From DATLMR01 sp035634255 (GTDB taxonomy: Bacteria > Acidobacteriota > Blastocatellia > UBA7656), in the NCBI GenBank assembly GCA_035634255.1, contig DASQDI010000117.1, forward strand, positions 1 to 42,537: 42,537 nucleotides of DNA, written 5' to 3'. Every line of letters starts with the position of its first letter. Within the stretch, counting starts at the first letter, position 1. The translations under genes were made by a program, and so were the position numbers. Positions 1 to 7,074 of the stretch are shown here, one piece after another. The notes below the pieces were generated by a model. That model worked only from the letters and a program-made list of their open reading frames with translations, was not told the DNA's origin and made no database searches.

Positions 1-47
1 GACGGGATAGCGTCGGGGATGCTGTTCATCTCGGACGCGGACGCGCG
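1..47. repeat. Inverted repeat arm at window edge (partner 317-363)
   Basis: Positions 1-47 are the exact reverse complement of 317-363; the match stops at position 48. Both arms lie within the metalloprotease frame. A perfect fold-back at a sequence end inside a coding region is most simply an assembly or library artefact. Confidence 0.9.
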
Positions 48-1929
48 AGGGGCTCGGGCCGCTCGCGGTCCTGACCGCGTACGTGTAGTAAACGCCGCCC
101 AGAGATTTGACCGCGGCCTGAAGCTGGTAGCGGTGGTGCAGGTAGAGCGGCAGCAGCTTCGCCTCAAGCTGCGAAAGGGGCGCGCCCTGCGGGATGTTTT
201 TCAACCCGAATTCGGAGAGGCCGATCCGCCGCACCTCCATCTCATGCCCCAGCCTCGCTACGGGGTCGTCCCCGTTGTCCCAGAGGTTGGCGAGGGGGTG
301 CGCCGCGCCGGGCGGGCGCGCGTCCGCGTCCGAGATGAACAGCATCCCCGACGCTATCCCGTCGCGCAGTATGCGCTCAAGCTCCTCCGCCTCGTTCGCG
401 CCCGGAGGGAATTGCGCGTAAGCGTACGTGACGGCGAATTTGTCGTAAGCGCCTATGCCCCTCGCGTAAGCGTTCGACAGGTCGAGCTTGCCGCCCCTTA
501 TCTCGATGGTGGGCGCGGGGTAATCCATCACGGACGCGCGGCCGTAGGTGCTCGCGGCGAAATTGTGCGCGAGCCCGAGCGTGTGCCCGACCTCGTGCGC
601 CGACAGTTGCCTTATTCGCGCGACCGACATCTCGCCCGCGTCCTCACCCGAGGCCGCCCCCGCTAGGTAATCGAGGTCCGGGAGCAGGGCGAAGTCGCAC
701 CCCTGCGCGCGGTTCCTGCCGTCGCGCCCATTGTCGTACTGCGGCACCAGCCCCGAGCCGATCAGGAAGTCCTGCCGCGCGCGCAGGGAGTCGAGGGTCA
801 CGTTCCCTTTAATGATCTCGCCGGTCCGGGGGTCCGTGATGCTGCTGCCGTAGGCCCACCCTCTCGTCGAGCGGTGCACCCAGTTGATCATGTTGTAACG
901 CACGTCCATCGGGTCGGCGTCCGGCGGGAGCACCCTGACCTGAAAGGCGTTCCTGAAGCCGGCGGCTTCGAATGCCTGATTCCACCAGGAAGCCCCTTCG
1001 ATCAGCGCGGAGCGGATGGGCTCGGGCGTCCCGTTGTCCACGTAATAGATGATCGGCCTGACGGGCTCCGAGACGGCCGCCGAGGGGTCCTTCTTCTTCA
1101 GGCGGTGGCGCGCGATCCACCTCTTCTCTATCGACTCGGTGATCGGCGAAGCGTAGTCGTAGAACTCGATGCCGAACACCCCGACGCGCGGGTCGAGCCT
1201 GCGCGGCGCGTAGTCGGGATCGGGCAGCTCGACCAGGGAGTGATGCTGGCGAACGCTCACGGACTGGGCCGTCGGCACGGTCCCCCGGACGAGCGGGCCG
1301 GGCTCCTCGGAGCCGAAGGTCAGGATGGTCTCGACCTCGGTGTTTTGCGGGAAGCCTTTAGTCCTCGGCAGGTAGACCGCGCTCCGGCTCTCGTCGAATC
1401 GGAAGCTGCCCTGCCGGGTCTGCCGCAGGCGGTCGATGACCCCGTGCGCGTCGCGCAGGAAGAAGGCGGTGGCGTCGACGAGGACGCGGTCGCCCTCGCT
1501 CGCCTCGACCTTGAAGCCCCAGAGGATCGAGCGCGCGAAGGACTCTTCGACCGCTCGCCGCTCCGCCGGGTCGCCCGTGATGGCGCGGTACTGGTAGTTC
1601 GGCTCGACCATCAGTACCTTCGGCCCGATGCGCTCGAAGAACACGACGTGCGTATTGCCGAGCTGCCCTCGGTCCAGCCCTATGGGGTTCGAGCCCACTC
1701 CGGTCTGCAAGGAGATTTGATAAAGAAACTCTTTGTTGAATCGCGATATCTCCATCAGCAGGCGGCCGCTCGCCGGGTCCCAGTGGAGCGGCATGTAGCC
1801 GTCGATCTTTTGCATGCCCGAGGTTTTGGACCCGATCTTCGCCTCCTGCGCCCTCTCCTGTGCTCTCTCCTGCGCGGCGGCGGGCGTCGCGGCGAACACA
1901 AACAGCAGTATGATCACCAGTCTCATCAT
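1..1929 (-). CDS. Exported zinc-dependent metalloprotease (metzincin, DUF5117/DUF4953 type), 3' end missing
   Basis: The frame is open from ATG at 1929 to the left edge (643 codons, no stop), so the C-terminus is missing. A short signal peptide (hydrophobic residues 3-18, ending AAAQE) sends it across the inner membrane. The zinc motif HEVGHTLGLAHNF lies at residues 445-457: His445, His449 and His455 would bind zinc and Glu446 would be the catalytic base. The N-terminal half has the arrangement usual for the large zinc-dependent metalloproteases of Bacteroidota and Acidobacteriota with DUF5118/DUF5117 domains; members are usually about 800 residues or more. Start choice: ATGATG with AAGGAAGG about 8 bases upstream and a TTGACA promoter behind it. 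The last 47 bases at the edge are an inverted copy of 317-363 and are probably not true gene sequence, so coding identity is reliable only from about position 48 upward. Substrate unknown. Confidence 0.88.
   Translation of the reverse strand, partial: MMRLVIILLFVFAATPAAAQERAQERAQEAKIGSKTSGMQKIDGYMPLHWDPASGRLLMEISRFNKEFLYQISLQTGVGSNPIGLDRGQLGNTHVVFFERIGPKVLMVEPNYQYRAITGDPAERRAVEESFARSILWGFKVEASEGDRVLVDATAFFLRDAHGVIDRLRQTRQGSFRFDESRSAVYLPRTKGFPQNTEVETILTFGSEEPGPLVRGTVPTAQSVSVRQHHSLVELPDPDYAPRRLDPRVGVFGIEFYDYASPITESIEKRWIARHRLKKKDPSAAVSEPVRPIIYYVDNGTPEPIRSALIEGASWWNQAFEAAGFRNAFQVRVLPPDADPMDVRYNMINWVHRSTRGWAYGSSITDPRTGEIIKGNVTLDSLRARQDFLIGSGLVPQYDNGRDGRNRAQGCDFALLPDLDYLAGAASGEDAGEMSVARIRQLSAHEVGHTLGLAHNFAASTYGRASVMDYPAPTIEIRGGKLDLSNAYARGIGAYDKFAVTYAYAQFPPGANEAEELERILRDGIASGMLFISDADARPPGAAHPLANLWDNGDDPVARLGHEMEVRRIGLSEFGLKNIPQGAPLSQLEAKLLPLYLHHRYQLQAAVKSLGGVYYTYAVRTASGPSPSRVRVRDEQHPRRYPV
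317..363. repeat. Inverted repeat arm (partner 1-47), genuine gene copy
   Basis: This arm reads as normal metalloprotease coding sequence on the minus strand (peptide DGIASGMLFISDADAR), so it is probably the original and 1-47 the inverted copy. Confidence 0.85.
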
Positions 1930-1966
1930 AATTCGGCCTTCCTTTGTTCGAATGAAGTGCGACCGT

Positions 1967-1996
1967 ATGCTATGGGCGAGCGCTTCATCCTGTCAA
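1967..1996 (-). promoter_or_regulatory. Sigma70-like promoter of the metalloprotease gene
   Basis: On the minus strand TTGACA (1996-1991) is followed after 18 bases by TAGCAT (1972-1967). The predicted transcript start is about 30 bases before the ATG at 1929. Perfect -35, 4/6 match in the -10. Confidence 0.55.
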
Positions 1997-2075
1997 CTTT
2001 CCCGCGCGCCGCCGGGCGGCTACAATGAGAGCTAAGCCGCGGTGAGAGCGGCGGAGAGAATCCGAAAGAGGTCTT

Positions 2076-2738
2076 ATGAACGACAAAACGAATGACACCG
2101 AAGGCCGCGGGAAACGCATGCCGCATGAGTACCCTGAGAAGCCCGCCGAAGCGGCCCACCCGGTTGACGATCTCGTGGCCCGGCGCTGGAGCCCCCGATT
2201 GTTCGAAGAGGGCCGCGACGTGGAGCGCGAAAAGATTTTGAGCCTGCTTGAGGCGGCCCGCTGGGCCCCCTCCTGTTTCAACGACCAGCCCTGGCGTTAC
2301 CTCGTCTTCGACTCTTCAAACGCGGAAGCCCTCGACCGCGCGCGGGCCTGTCTCGCGGAGGGTAACGCCTGGGCGTTGAAGGCCCCGGTCCTGATGCTGT
2401 CGGTCGCGCGCGACACCTTCACACAGAACGGCAAGCCCAACCGCACGGCCCAGCACGATGTCGGGCTCGCGAGCGAGAACCTCGTGCTCCAAGCGGTCGA
2501 CCTGGGGCTCGCCGCGCATCAGATGGCGGGGTTCGATGTCGAGCGGGCGCGGGGTGAGTTCAACATACCCGAAGGCTACACCGTGCTCGCGATGATCGCC
2601 ATCGGCTACCCATACCGCGGCGACCTCGGCGCTTTGCCTGAGGCCGTCCGCGGCGGAGAGCTGGCCGAGCGGCGGCGGCGCCCCTTAGGCGAGATAGCAT
2701 TCGCGGGGACATGGGACGCGCCTTATCAAGAGGGGTAG
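2076..2738 (+). CDS. Nitroreductase family protein
   Basis: A 220-residue protein of the FMN-dependent nitroreductase fold. These cytoplasmic flavoenzymes are usually dimers that use NAD(P)H to reduce nitro compounds, quinones or enals. Visible family features are the N-terminal RRWSPRLF segment (the usual RRSxRxF phosphate-binding stretch), APSCFNDQPWRY around residues 69-80, and the C-terminal MIAIGYP. The start at 2076 has AAAGAGG just upstream; an in-frame ATG at 2118 (MPHEYPEK) could also start it, since the first 14 residues are outside the family core. It ends 8 bases before the convergent DUF488 gene. A TACAAT hexamer at 2021-2026 could be its -10, but no clear -35 was seen. The true substrate cannot be read from the sequence. 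Confidence 0.9.
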   Translation: MNDKTNDTEGRGKRMPHEYPEKPAEAAHPVDDLVARRWSPRLFEEGRDVEREKILSLLEAARWAPSCFNDQPWRYLVFDSSNAEALDRARACLAEGNAWALKAPVLMLSVARDTFTQNGKPNRTAQHDVGLASENLVLQAVDLGLAAHQMAGFDVERARGEFNIPEGYTVLAMIAIGYPYRGDLGALPEAVRGGELAERRRRPLGEIAFAGTWDAPYQEG

Positions 2739-2746
2739 TGCCTGCT

Positions 2747-3214
2747 TCACCAGATGGAGGGCAGGGCGGACTCGTCGCATGTCATGACTTCCCCGTCCGG
2801 CAGGATGTGCACTACCTCCGCCCCGAGCGCGCGCAGGGGCGTCGAGAGCAGCCCGACGCGGTGGCAGTTGGCGCGCGGCTCCCTCGCGTGGTCCGTGAGC
2901 GGCTTCGACTCCGAGCACATTATCGCCACGCGCGCGTCCGAGGCCAGCTCGATGACCCTGTCGAGCCCGCGCGCCAGCTCGTCGGGCGGGGCTACCACCT
3001 TGCCCCCGCACTCGGGCAGGTGCTCGTAGCCGATCCCGTGCTCCCTGAGCGCCTCCCTCAACTCCCGGCCATTGTACTGCGGCCAGCGCGAGCGCGCCGA
3101 GCTGCGCACGTCACACACGAAGTCGATGTCGTGCCGCTTGAGCAGCCCGACGAAATAGTCGAAGCTGTGGCGGCCGTGCCCTATGGTGTAGACCGTGATC
3201 GAACCCGCCTGCAT
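2747..3214 (-). CDS. DUF488 family protein
   Basis: A 155-residue soluble protein with the DUF488 hallmarks in order: TIGHGRHSFDYF near the N-terminus, DVRSSARSRWPQYN around residues 36-49, YEHLPECGGK around 63-72, and a late Cys/His cluster, MCSESKP followed by CHRVGLL. The family is widespread and its biochemical role is unknown; the conserved Asp-Val-Arg and Cys-Glu/Ser-x-x-Pro...Cys-His-Arg residues suggest an enzyme or nucleic-acid-related role, which is not established. The family usually has CAE where this has CSE, a mild deviation. It is convergent with the nitroreductase, with stop codons 8 bases apart, so the two are not co-transcribed. No signal peptide is visible. Confidence 0.88.
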   Translation of the reverse strand: MQAGSITVYTIGHGRHSFDYFVGLLKRHDIDFVCDVRSSARSRWPQYNGRELREALREHGIGYEHLPECGGKVVAPPDELARGLDRVIELASDARVAIMCSESKPLTDHAREPRANCHRVGLLSTPLRALGAEVVHILPDGEVMTCDESALPSIW

Positions 3215-3250
3215 AGCTTTTGATCCTTACGACAAATCTCCCCGATATTC

Positions 3251-3256
3251 TATAAT
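3251..3256 (+). promoter_or_regulatory. TATAAT -10 box before the small 66-aa gene
   Basis: A perfect TATAAT lies about 37 bases before the TTG start at 3293. The best -35 at usual distance (TTACGA, 3227-3232) is weak. Confidence 0.45.
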
Positions 3257-3292
3257 CTCCGGGGCGGAGCGCGACAGCGGGGAAGGACGAAA

Positions 3293-3493
3293 TTGACGAC
3301 TTACACGGTGAGAGTAAAGAACCCTATAATCGATCAGGAGATGATGAAGATCGACACGGAGATCAAAGAGGTGGCCCTGATGGAGGCCGCCCTCTATTCG
3401 AAGCGGATCGGCATCGCGACCGTGGTGGATAACTCTTCGAATACGGAGATCGCGCGCTTCAGGTACGGGGTCGAGGAACCGCCCCGGCCATAA
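3293..3493 (+). CDS. Small conserved-looking hypothetical protein, TTG start
   Basis: A 66-residue protein I do not recognise. It starts at TTG (3293) with a good GGAAGG ribosome site 7 bases upstream; no in-frame ATG would leave a sensible N-terminus. It is soluble, mixed alpha/beta, with no signal peptide, and carries an alternating charged/hydrophobic stretch (KIDTEIKEVALMEAALYSKR) and a NSSNTEIARF strand near the C-terminus. A perfect TATAAT sits about 37 bases upstream. The cyclophilin lipoprotein begins 31 bases after its stop, so the two are probably co-transcribed. Coding is supported by the ribosome site, promoter and a GC-rich third-position pattern like its neighbours. No function is proposed. 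Confidence 0.7.
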   Translation: MTTYTVRVKNPIIDQEMMKIDTEIKEVALMEAALYSKRIGIATVVDNSSNTEIARFRYGVEEPPRP

Positions 3494-3524
3494 GCTCCGG
3501 GCCAAAACCATTCAGAGCGGGGTT

Positions 3525-4676
3525 ATGATGAACAGAAAAATGATGAGCCTTGCGAAGGCGGGCGTGGTTTTACTGGCGTTACTTTCGGCCTGCACGCCCC
3601 CGTCGCTCGCGTCGCAACAGAAGAAGTCCGCGCAGAAGAAGGCCGCGGCGGTCCCCGTAACGCCCGAAGAGGCGGCGCAGCTCGAAGCGGTCGTCACGAC
3701 GGAGATGGGGGTGATACGCTTCGAGTTCTTCCCCGACAAGGCCCCGAAGCACGTCGAGCAGTTCATCCAGACCGCGCGCGACAAAGGGTACGACGGCTCG
3801 GCGTTCCACCGGGTCATCCAGCGCGGTATTATTCAGGGCGGCGACCCGCTGCTCAAGTCGGCCGAGACCCCGCGCGACAGATGGGGCACGGGCGGGTTGA
3901 ACAAAATCGCGGACGAATTCAGCGACGTGAAACACGTGCGCGGCACCGTCTCCGCCGTGCGGCTGCCGGGCCGCGCCAACAGCGGGGGCGTGCAGTTCTT
4001 CATCTGCGCCTCGCCCCAGCCTTCGCTCGACGGGCAGTACTCGGCCTTCGGGCAGGTCACCGAAGGCCTCGAAGTGGTCGATCAGATATCGCTCGTGCCC
4101 GCCGACTCCAAATACACGGCCATCAAGCCGGTCCGGATCGTGAGCGTCACGGTCGAGCGGAAAAAGACGGAGCCCTTCAAAGACGCGACCGTCGATCAGA
4201 TGCGCCGGGACGTGTTGCTGAGGACGAGCCTCGGCGACATCACCGTCGAGATGTCGCCCGACCTCGCGCCGGAGCACGTCCGCAATTTCCTGAAGCTCGT
4301 GGAGGCGGGCTGGTACAACCACACGGCCTTTCACCGGCTCGTGCCCGGCTTCGTCGTGCAGGGCGGCATGGGGGCCACGCGCGCGGGCAACGCGCCCCAC
4401 CCCGCCGACAAGTGGGTGCGCCCGCTCAAGGGCGAGTTCGGCAAGACCAATCACATCCGGGGGGTCCTCTCGATGGCGCGCTCAAGCGACCCGGACTCGG
4501 CGGAGACTTCTTTCTTCCTCGTGCTCGGCCCGGCCCCGCACCTCGACGGCAAGTACACGATCTTCGGCAAGGTCGTCGATGGCTTCGAGACTCTGGAATT
4601 AATAGAGAAGGTCCCGCGCGACGGCGAGACCCCGCGCCAGCGCATCGAACTGATCGAGGCCGTGATCAAGCCTTAG
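3525..4676 (+). CDS. Lipoprotein with two tandem cyclophilin-type peptidyl-prolyl isomerase domains
   Basis: A 383-residue exported prolyl isomerase. The N-terminus has a lipoprotein signal with lipobox LSAC (lipidated Cys23), so it should be anchored to a membrane facing the periplasm. Domain 1 (about residues 54-215) has FHRVIQRGIIQGGD and VQFFICAS, covering the catalytic Arg and the Gln-Phe-Phe of the cyclophilin site. Domain 2 (about 229-383) has FHRLVPGFVVQGG but reads TSFFLVLG, with Ser329 where the usual Gln would be. Cyclophilins speed cis-trans isomerisation of X-Pro bonds and help fold exported proteins. Most bacterial cyclophilins have one domain; two in one lipoprotein is unusual. 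The start is the first of two ATGs at 3525/3528. It lies 31 bases behind the 66-aa gene and ahead of a peptidase with its own promoter. Confidence 0.92.
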   Translation: MMNRKMMSLAKAGVVLLALLSACTPPSLASQQKKSAQKKAAAVPVTPEEAAQLEAVVTTEMGVIRFEFFPDKAPKHVEQFIQTARDKGYDGSAFHRVIQRGIIQGGDPLLKSAETPRDRWGTGGLNKIADEFSDVKHVRGTVSAVRLPGRANSGGVQFFICASPQPSLDGQYSAFGQVTEGLEVVDQISLVPADSKYTAIKPVRIVSVTVERKKTEPFKDATVDQMRRDVLLRTSLGDITVEMSPDLAPEHVRNFLKLVEAGWYNHTAFHRLVPGFVVQGGMGATRAGNAPHPADKWVRPLKGEFGKTNHIRGVLSMARSSDPDSAETSFFLVLGPAPHLDGKYTIFGKVVDGFETLELIEKVPRDGETPRQRIELIEAVIKP

Positions 4677-4740
4677 GCCGGGAGATTCCTTCAAATCTCT
4701 CACGGTTCGCTCACATTCGGCTCACATTTTCATGCATGGA

Positions 4741-4770
4741 TTGCACCCGAATGTGCGCGGTGTATATACT
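4741..4770 (+). promoter_or_regulatory. Sigma70-like promoter of the M28 peptidase gene
   Basis: TTGCAC (4741-4746), 18-base spacer, TATACT (4765-4770). The predicted transcript start near 4777 is downstream of the upstream in-frame ATG at 4732, which supports the start at 4798. Confidence 0.65.
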
Positions 4771-4797
4771 CTTCTTCCAATCCGGAGATTGCGAATT

Positions 4798-6996
4798 ATG
4801 CGCCATTACATCCGAAAGAAAGATATGGGTCTGCTCTCGCTGACGCTCGTGGTGATCCAGCTGCTCGCGCCCCTCGCGCCCGGCCAGACGAACGGCAAGG
4901 GCCCGGCACGCCCCCTCCGCGGCTACAGCGAGTCGGCCGGCACGACGCAGCTTGATTGGGAAGATCGCATGCGGCAGGTGCCGAACCCCGGGCTGCTGCG
5001 CGAGTACGTCAAGCACCTGTCGGCCGAGCCGCACCACATCGGCTCGGCTTACGGCAGGCAGAACGCGCAGTACATGGTAGACAAATTCAAGTCGTGGGGG
5101 TTCGACGCGAAGCTCGAAGAGTTCGACGTACTCTTCCCCACCCCTAAGGAGCGCGTGCTTGAGATGATCGAGCCGACGAAGTTCCGCGCCGCGCTCAAAG
5201 AGCCCGTGGTCCCAGAGGACCCGGACTCCGGAGACGAGGGCCAGCTCCCCACCTACAACGCTTACTCGGCCGACGGCGACGTGACGGGCCAGCTCGTCTA
5301 CGTCAACTACGGCATCCCGTCCGATTACGAAGAGCTGAAGAGGATGGGGGTGGATGTCAAAGGCAAGATCGTCATCGCCCGCTACGGCGCGAGCTGGCGC
5401 GGCATAAAGCCTAAGGTCGCTTACGAGAACGGGGCCATCGGCTGCCTGATATATTCCGACCCGCGCGACGACGGCTTCTACCAGGGCGACGTGTTCCCGG
5501 AGGGCGCTTACCGCCCGGAGCACGGGGTGCAGCGCGGCTCCGTCATGGACATGCCGATCCACCCCGGAGACCCTCTCACTCCCGGATGGGGGGCGGTCAA
5601 GGGCGCGCGCCGCATCGCGCGGGAAGAGTCGCAGGTGATCATGAAGATCCCCGTGCAGCCGATCTCGTACGCGGACGCCCTGCCCCTCCTGAAGTCTCTC
5701 AAAGGGAAGGTCGCGCCGGAGTCGTGGCGGGGCGCTCTGCCTATCACCTACCACGTCGGGCCGGGGCCGGCGCGCGTGCGCCTTAGCCTCTCCTTCGACT
5801 GGTCGATTCACACGCTCTACAACGTGATCGCGAAGATCGAGGGCAGCACCTACCCCGACGAGTGGATCGTTTATGGCAACCATCACGACGCCTGGGTGAA
5901 CGGCGCGGCCGACCCCGTGAGCGGCATGGCTACCGTCATGGAAGCGGGCCGCGCGATGGGAGAGCTGCTGAAGCAGGGGTGGAAGCCGAAGCGCACGATC
6001 ATACTGTGCGGGTGGGACGGCGAGGAGCCTTCCCTGCTGGGCTCGACCGAGTGGGCAGAAGCGCACGCGGACGAGTTGAAGCAGAAGGCCGTCGCCTACC
6101 TGAATTCCGACAGCACGGGCAAAGGCTGGCTCAGCGCGGGCGGCTCGCACTCCCTCGAACGCTTCCTGAACGAAGTGGCGCGGGACGTTGCTGACCCGAA
6201 GGGCGGTAAGAGCGTCTTGCAGGCGATGAGGGAACGGCGCGCGGCGACCGCGAGGACCGACGAGGAGAAGAAGGAGGTCGGCTCGCGCGCCGACCTCCGC
6301 ATCGGCGCGCTCGGGTCCGGGTCCGACTACACGCCCTTCATACAGCACCTCGGCATCGCCTCGCTCAACACCGGCTTCGGGGGCGATGGCGGGGGCGGCG
6401 TCTACCACTCGGTCTACGACAGCTTCTACTGGTACACGAAGTTTTCGGACGGGACGTTCGAATACGGCCGCGCGCTTTCGCAGCTGAACGGCACGGTCGT
6501 CATGAGGCTGGCCGACGCCGACGTGCTGCCGTTCGAGTTCACCAACATGTCGGACACGGTCAACCGCTACGTGGAGGAGATCGCCGGTCTCGCGAAGCGG
6601 AGCGACCCCCCGAAAGAGATAAACCTCGACAGGCTCAGGGCGGGCGCGAAGTCGCTCGGCGAGAGCGCGCAGCGGTACGAGGCCGCGCTCGGCAAGGCGG
6701 CGGCCTCGGGCTTCAGGAACGTGAAGCAGTTGAAGGCTCTCAACGAGCTGCTCTACAAATCGGAGCGCGCGCTGACGAGCGAGGCGGGGCTGCCGCGCCG
6801 CCCCTGGTTCAAGCACCAGATATACGCGCCGGGGTTTTACACCGGCTACGGGGTGAAGACGATCCCCGGAGTGCGCGAGGCGATAGAGCAGAAGCTTTGG
6901 GACGAGATCGAGCCGCAGGTGAAGAATGCGAGCGCCGCGCTCGAACGGCTCGCCGCGCAGGTGGACGCGGCCGCGCGCCTGCTCGACGGGAAGTAG
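4798..6996 (+). CDS. Exported M28 family peptidase, PSMA/glutamate carboxypeptidase II-like
   Basis: A 732-residue protein with an N-terminal hydrophobic export signal (about residues 10-29), a PA-type insert (about 160-300), an M28 di-zinc catalytic domain (about 335-565) and a C-terminal helical region like the transferrin-receptor dimerisation domain (about 610-732). By alignment with human GCPII the zinc ligands are His362 and Asp372 (GNHHDAW...GAADPVSG), Glu410 with catalytic Glu409 (WDGEEPSLLGS), Asp438 (YLNSDST) and His537 (YHSVYDSF); all are present. Family members remove C-terminal residues from small peptides in the periplasm or outside the cell. ATG 4798 is chosen over 4732 because of GGAG 10 bases upstream and a promoter lying between the two ATGs. 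Substrate (glutamate-like or other) is not deducible. Confidence 0.93.
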   Translation: MRHYIRKKDMGLLSLTLVVIQLLAPLAPGQTNGKGPARPLRGYSESAGTTQLDWEDRMRQVPNPGLLREYVKHLSAEPHHIGSAYGRQNAQYMVDKFKSWGFDAKLEEFDVLFPTPKERVLEMIEPTKFRAALKEPVVPEDPDSGDEGQLPTYNAYSADGDVTGQLVYVNYGIPSDYEELKRMGVDVKGKIVIARYGASWRGIKPKVAYENGAIGCLIYSDPRDDGFYQGDVFPEGAYRPEHGVQRGSVMDMPIHPGDPLTPGWGAVKGARRIAREESQVIMKIPVQPISYADALPLLKSLKGKVAPESWRGALPITYHVGPGPARVRLSLSFDWSIHTLYNVIAKIEGSTYPDEWIVYGNHHDAWVNGAADPVSGMATVMEAGRAMGELLKQGWKPKRTIILCGWDGEEPSLLGSTEWAEAHADELKQKAVAYLNSDSTGKGWLSAGGSHSLERFLNEVARDVADPKGGKSVLQAMRERRAATARTDEEKKEVGSRADLRIGALGSGSDYTPFIQHLGIASLNTGFGGDGGGGVYHSVYDSFYWYTKFSDGTFEYGRALSQLNGTVVMRLADADVLPFEFTNMSDTVNRYVEEIAGLAKRSDPPKEINLDRLRAGAKSLGESAQRYEAALGKAAASGFRNVKQLKALNELLYKSERALTSEAGLPRRPWFKHQIYAPGFYTGYGVKTIPGVREAIEQKLWDEIEPQVKNASAALERLAAQVDAAARLLDGK

Positions 6997-7043
6997 GCCG
7001 CGCTTGGGCGCGATGGCTTTAGCGCGGCGCGGCCGGGAGCGGT

Positions 7044-7049
7044 TATAAT
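7044..7049 (+). promoter_or_regulatory. TATAAT -10 box before the prolyl oligopeptidase gene
   Basis: A perfect TATAAT sits 25 bases before the annotated ATG; no recognisable -35 at 16-18 bases. Confidence 0.45.
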
Positions 7050-7074
7050 TCTAAGACAGTTTAGCAGGGAGGTA

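Noticed and set aside
874..2028. 384-codon open frame on the plus strand
   Set aside because: It lies antisense to the metalloprotease with its HExxHxxGxxH motif; Arg/Asp/Val-rich translation with no family features, typical of GC-rich shadow frames.
4732..4797. Upstream in-frame start of the M28 peptidase
   Set aside because: It lies upstream of the TTGCAC/TATACT promoter and lacks a ribosome site; the ATG at 4798 has both.
4711..6816. 701-codon open frame on the minus strand
   Set aside because: Antisense to the M28 peptidase, whose zinc ligands are all present; low-complexity Arg/Val/Leu/His composition.
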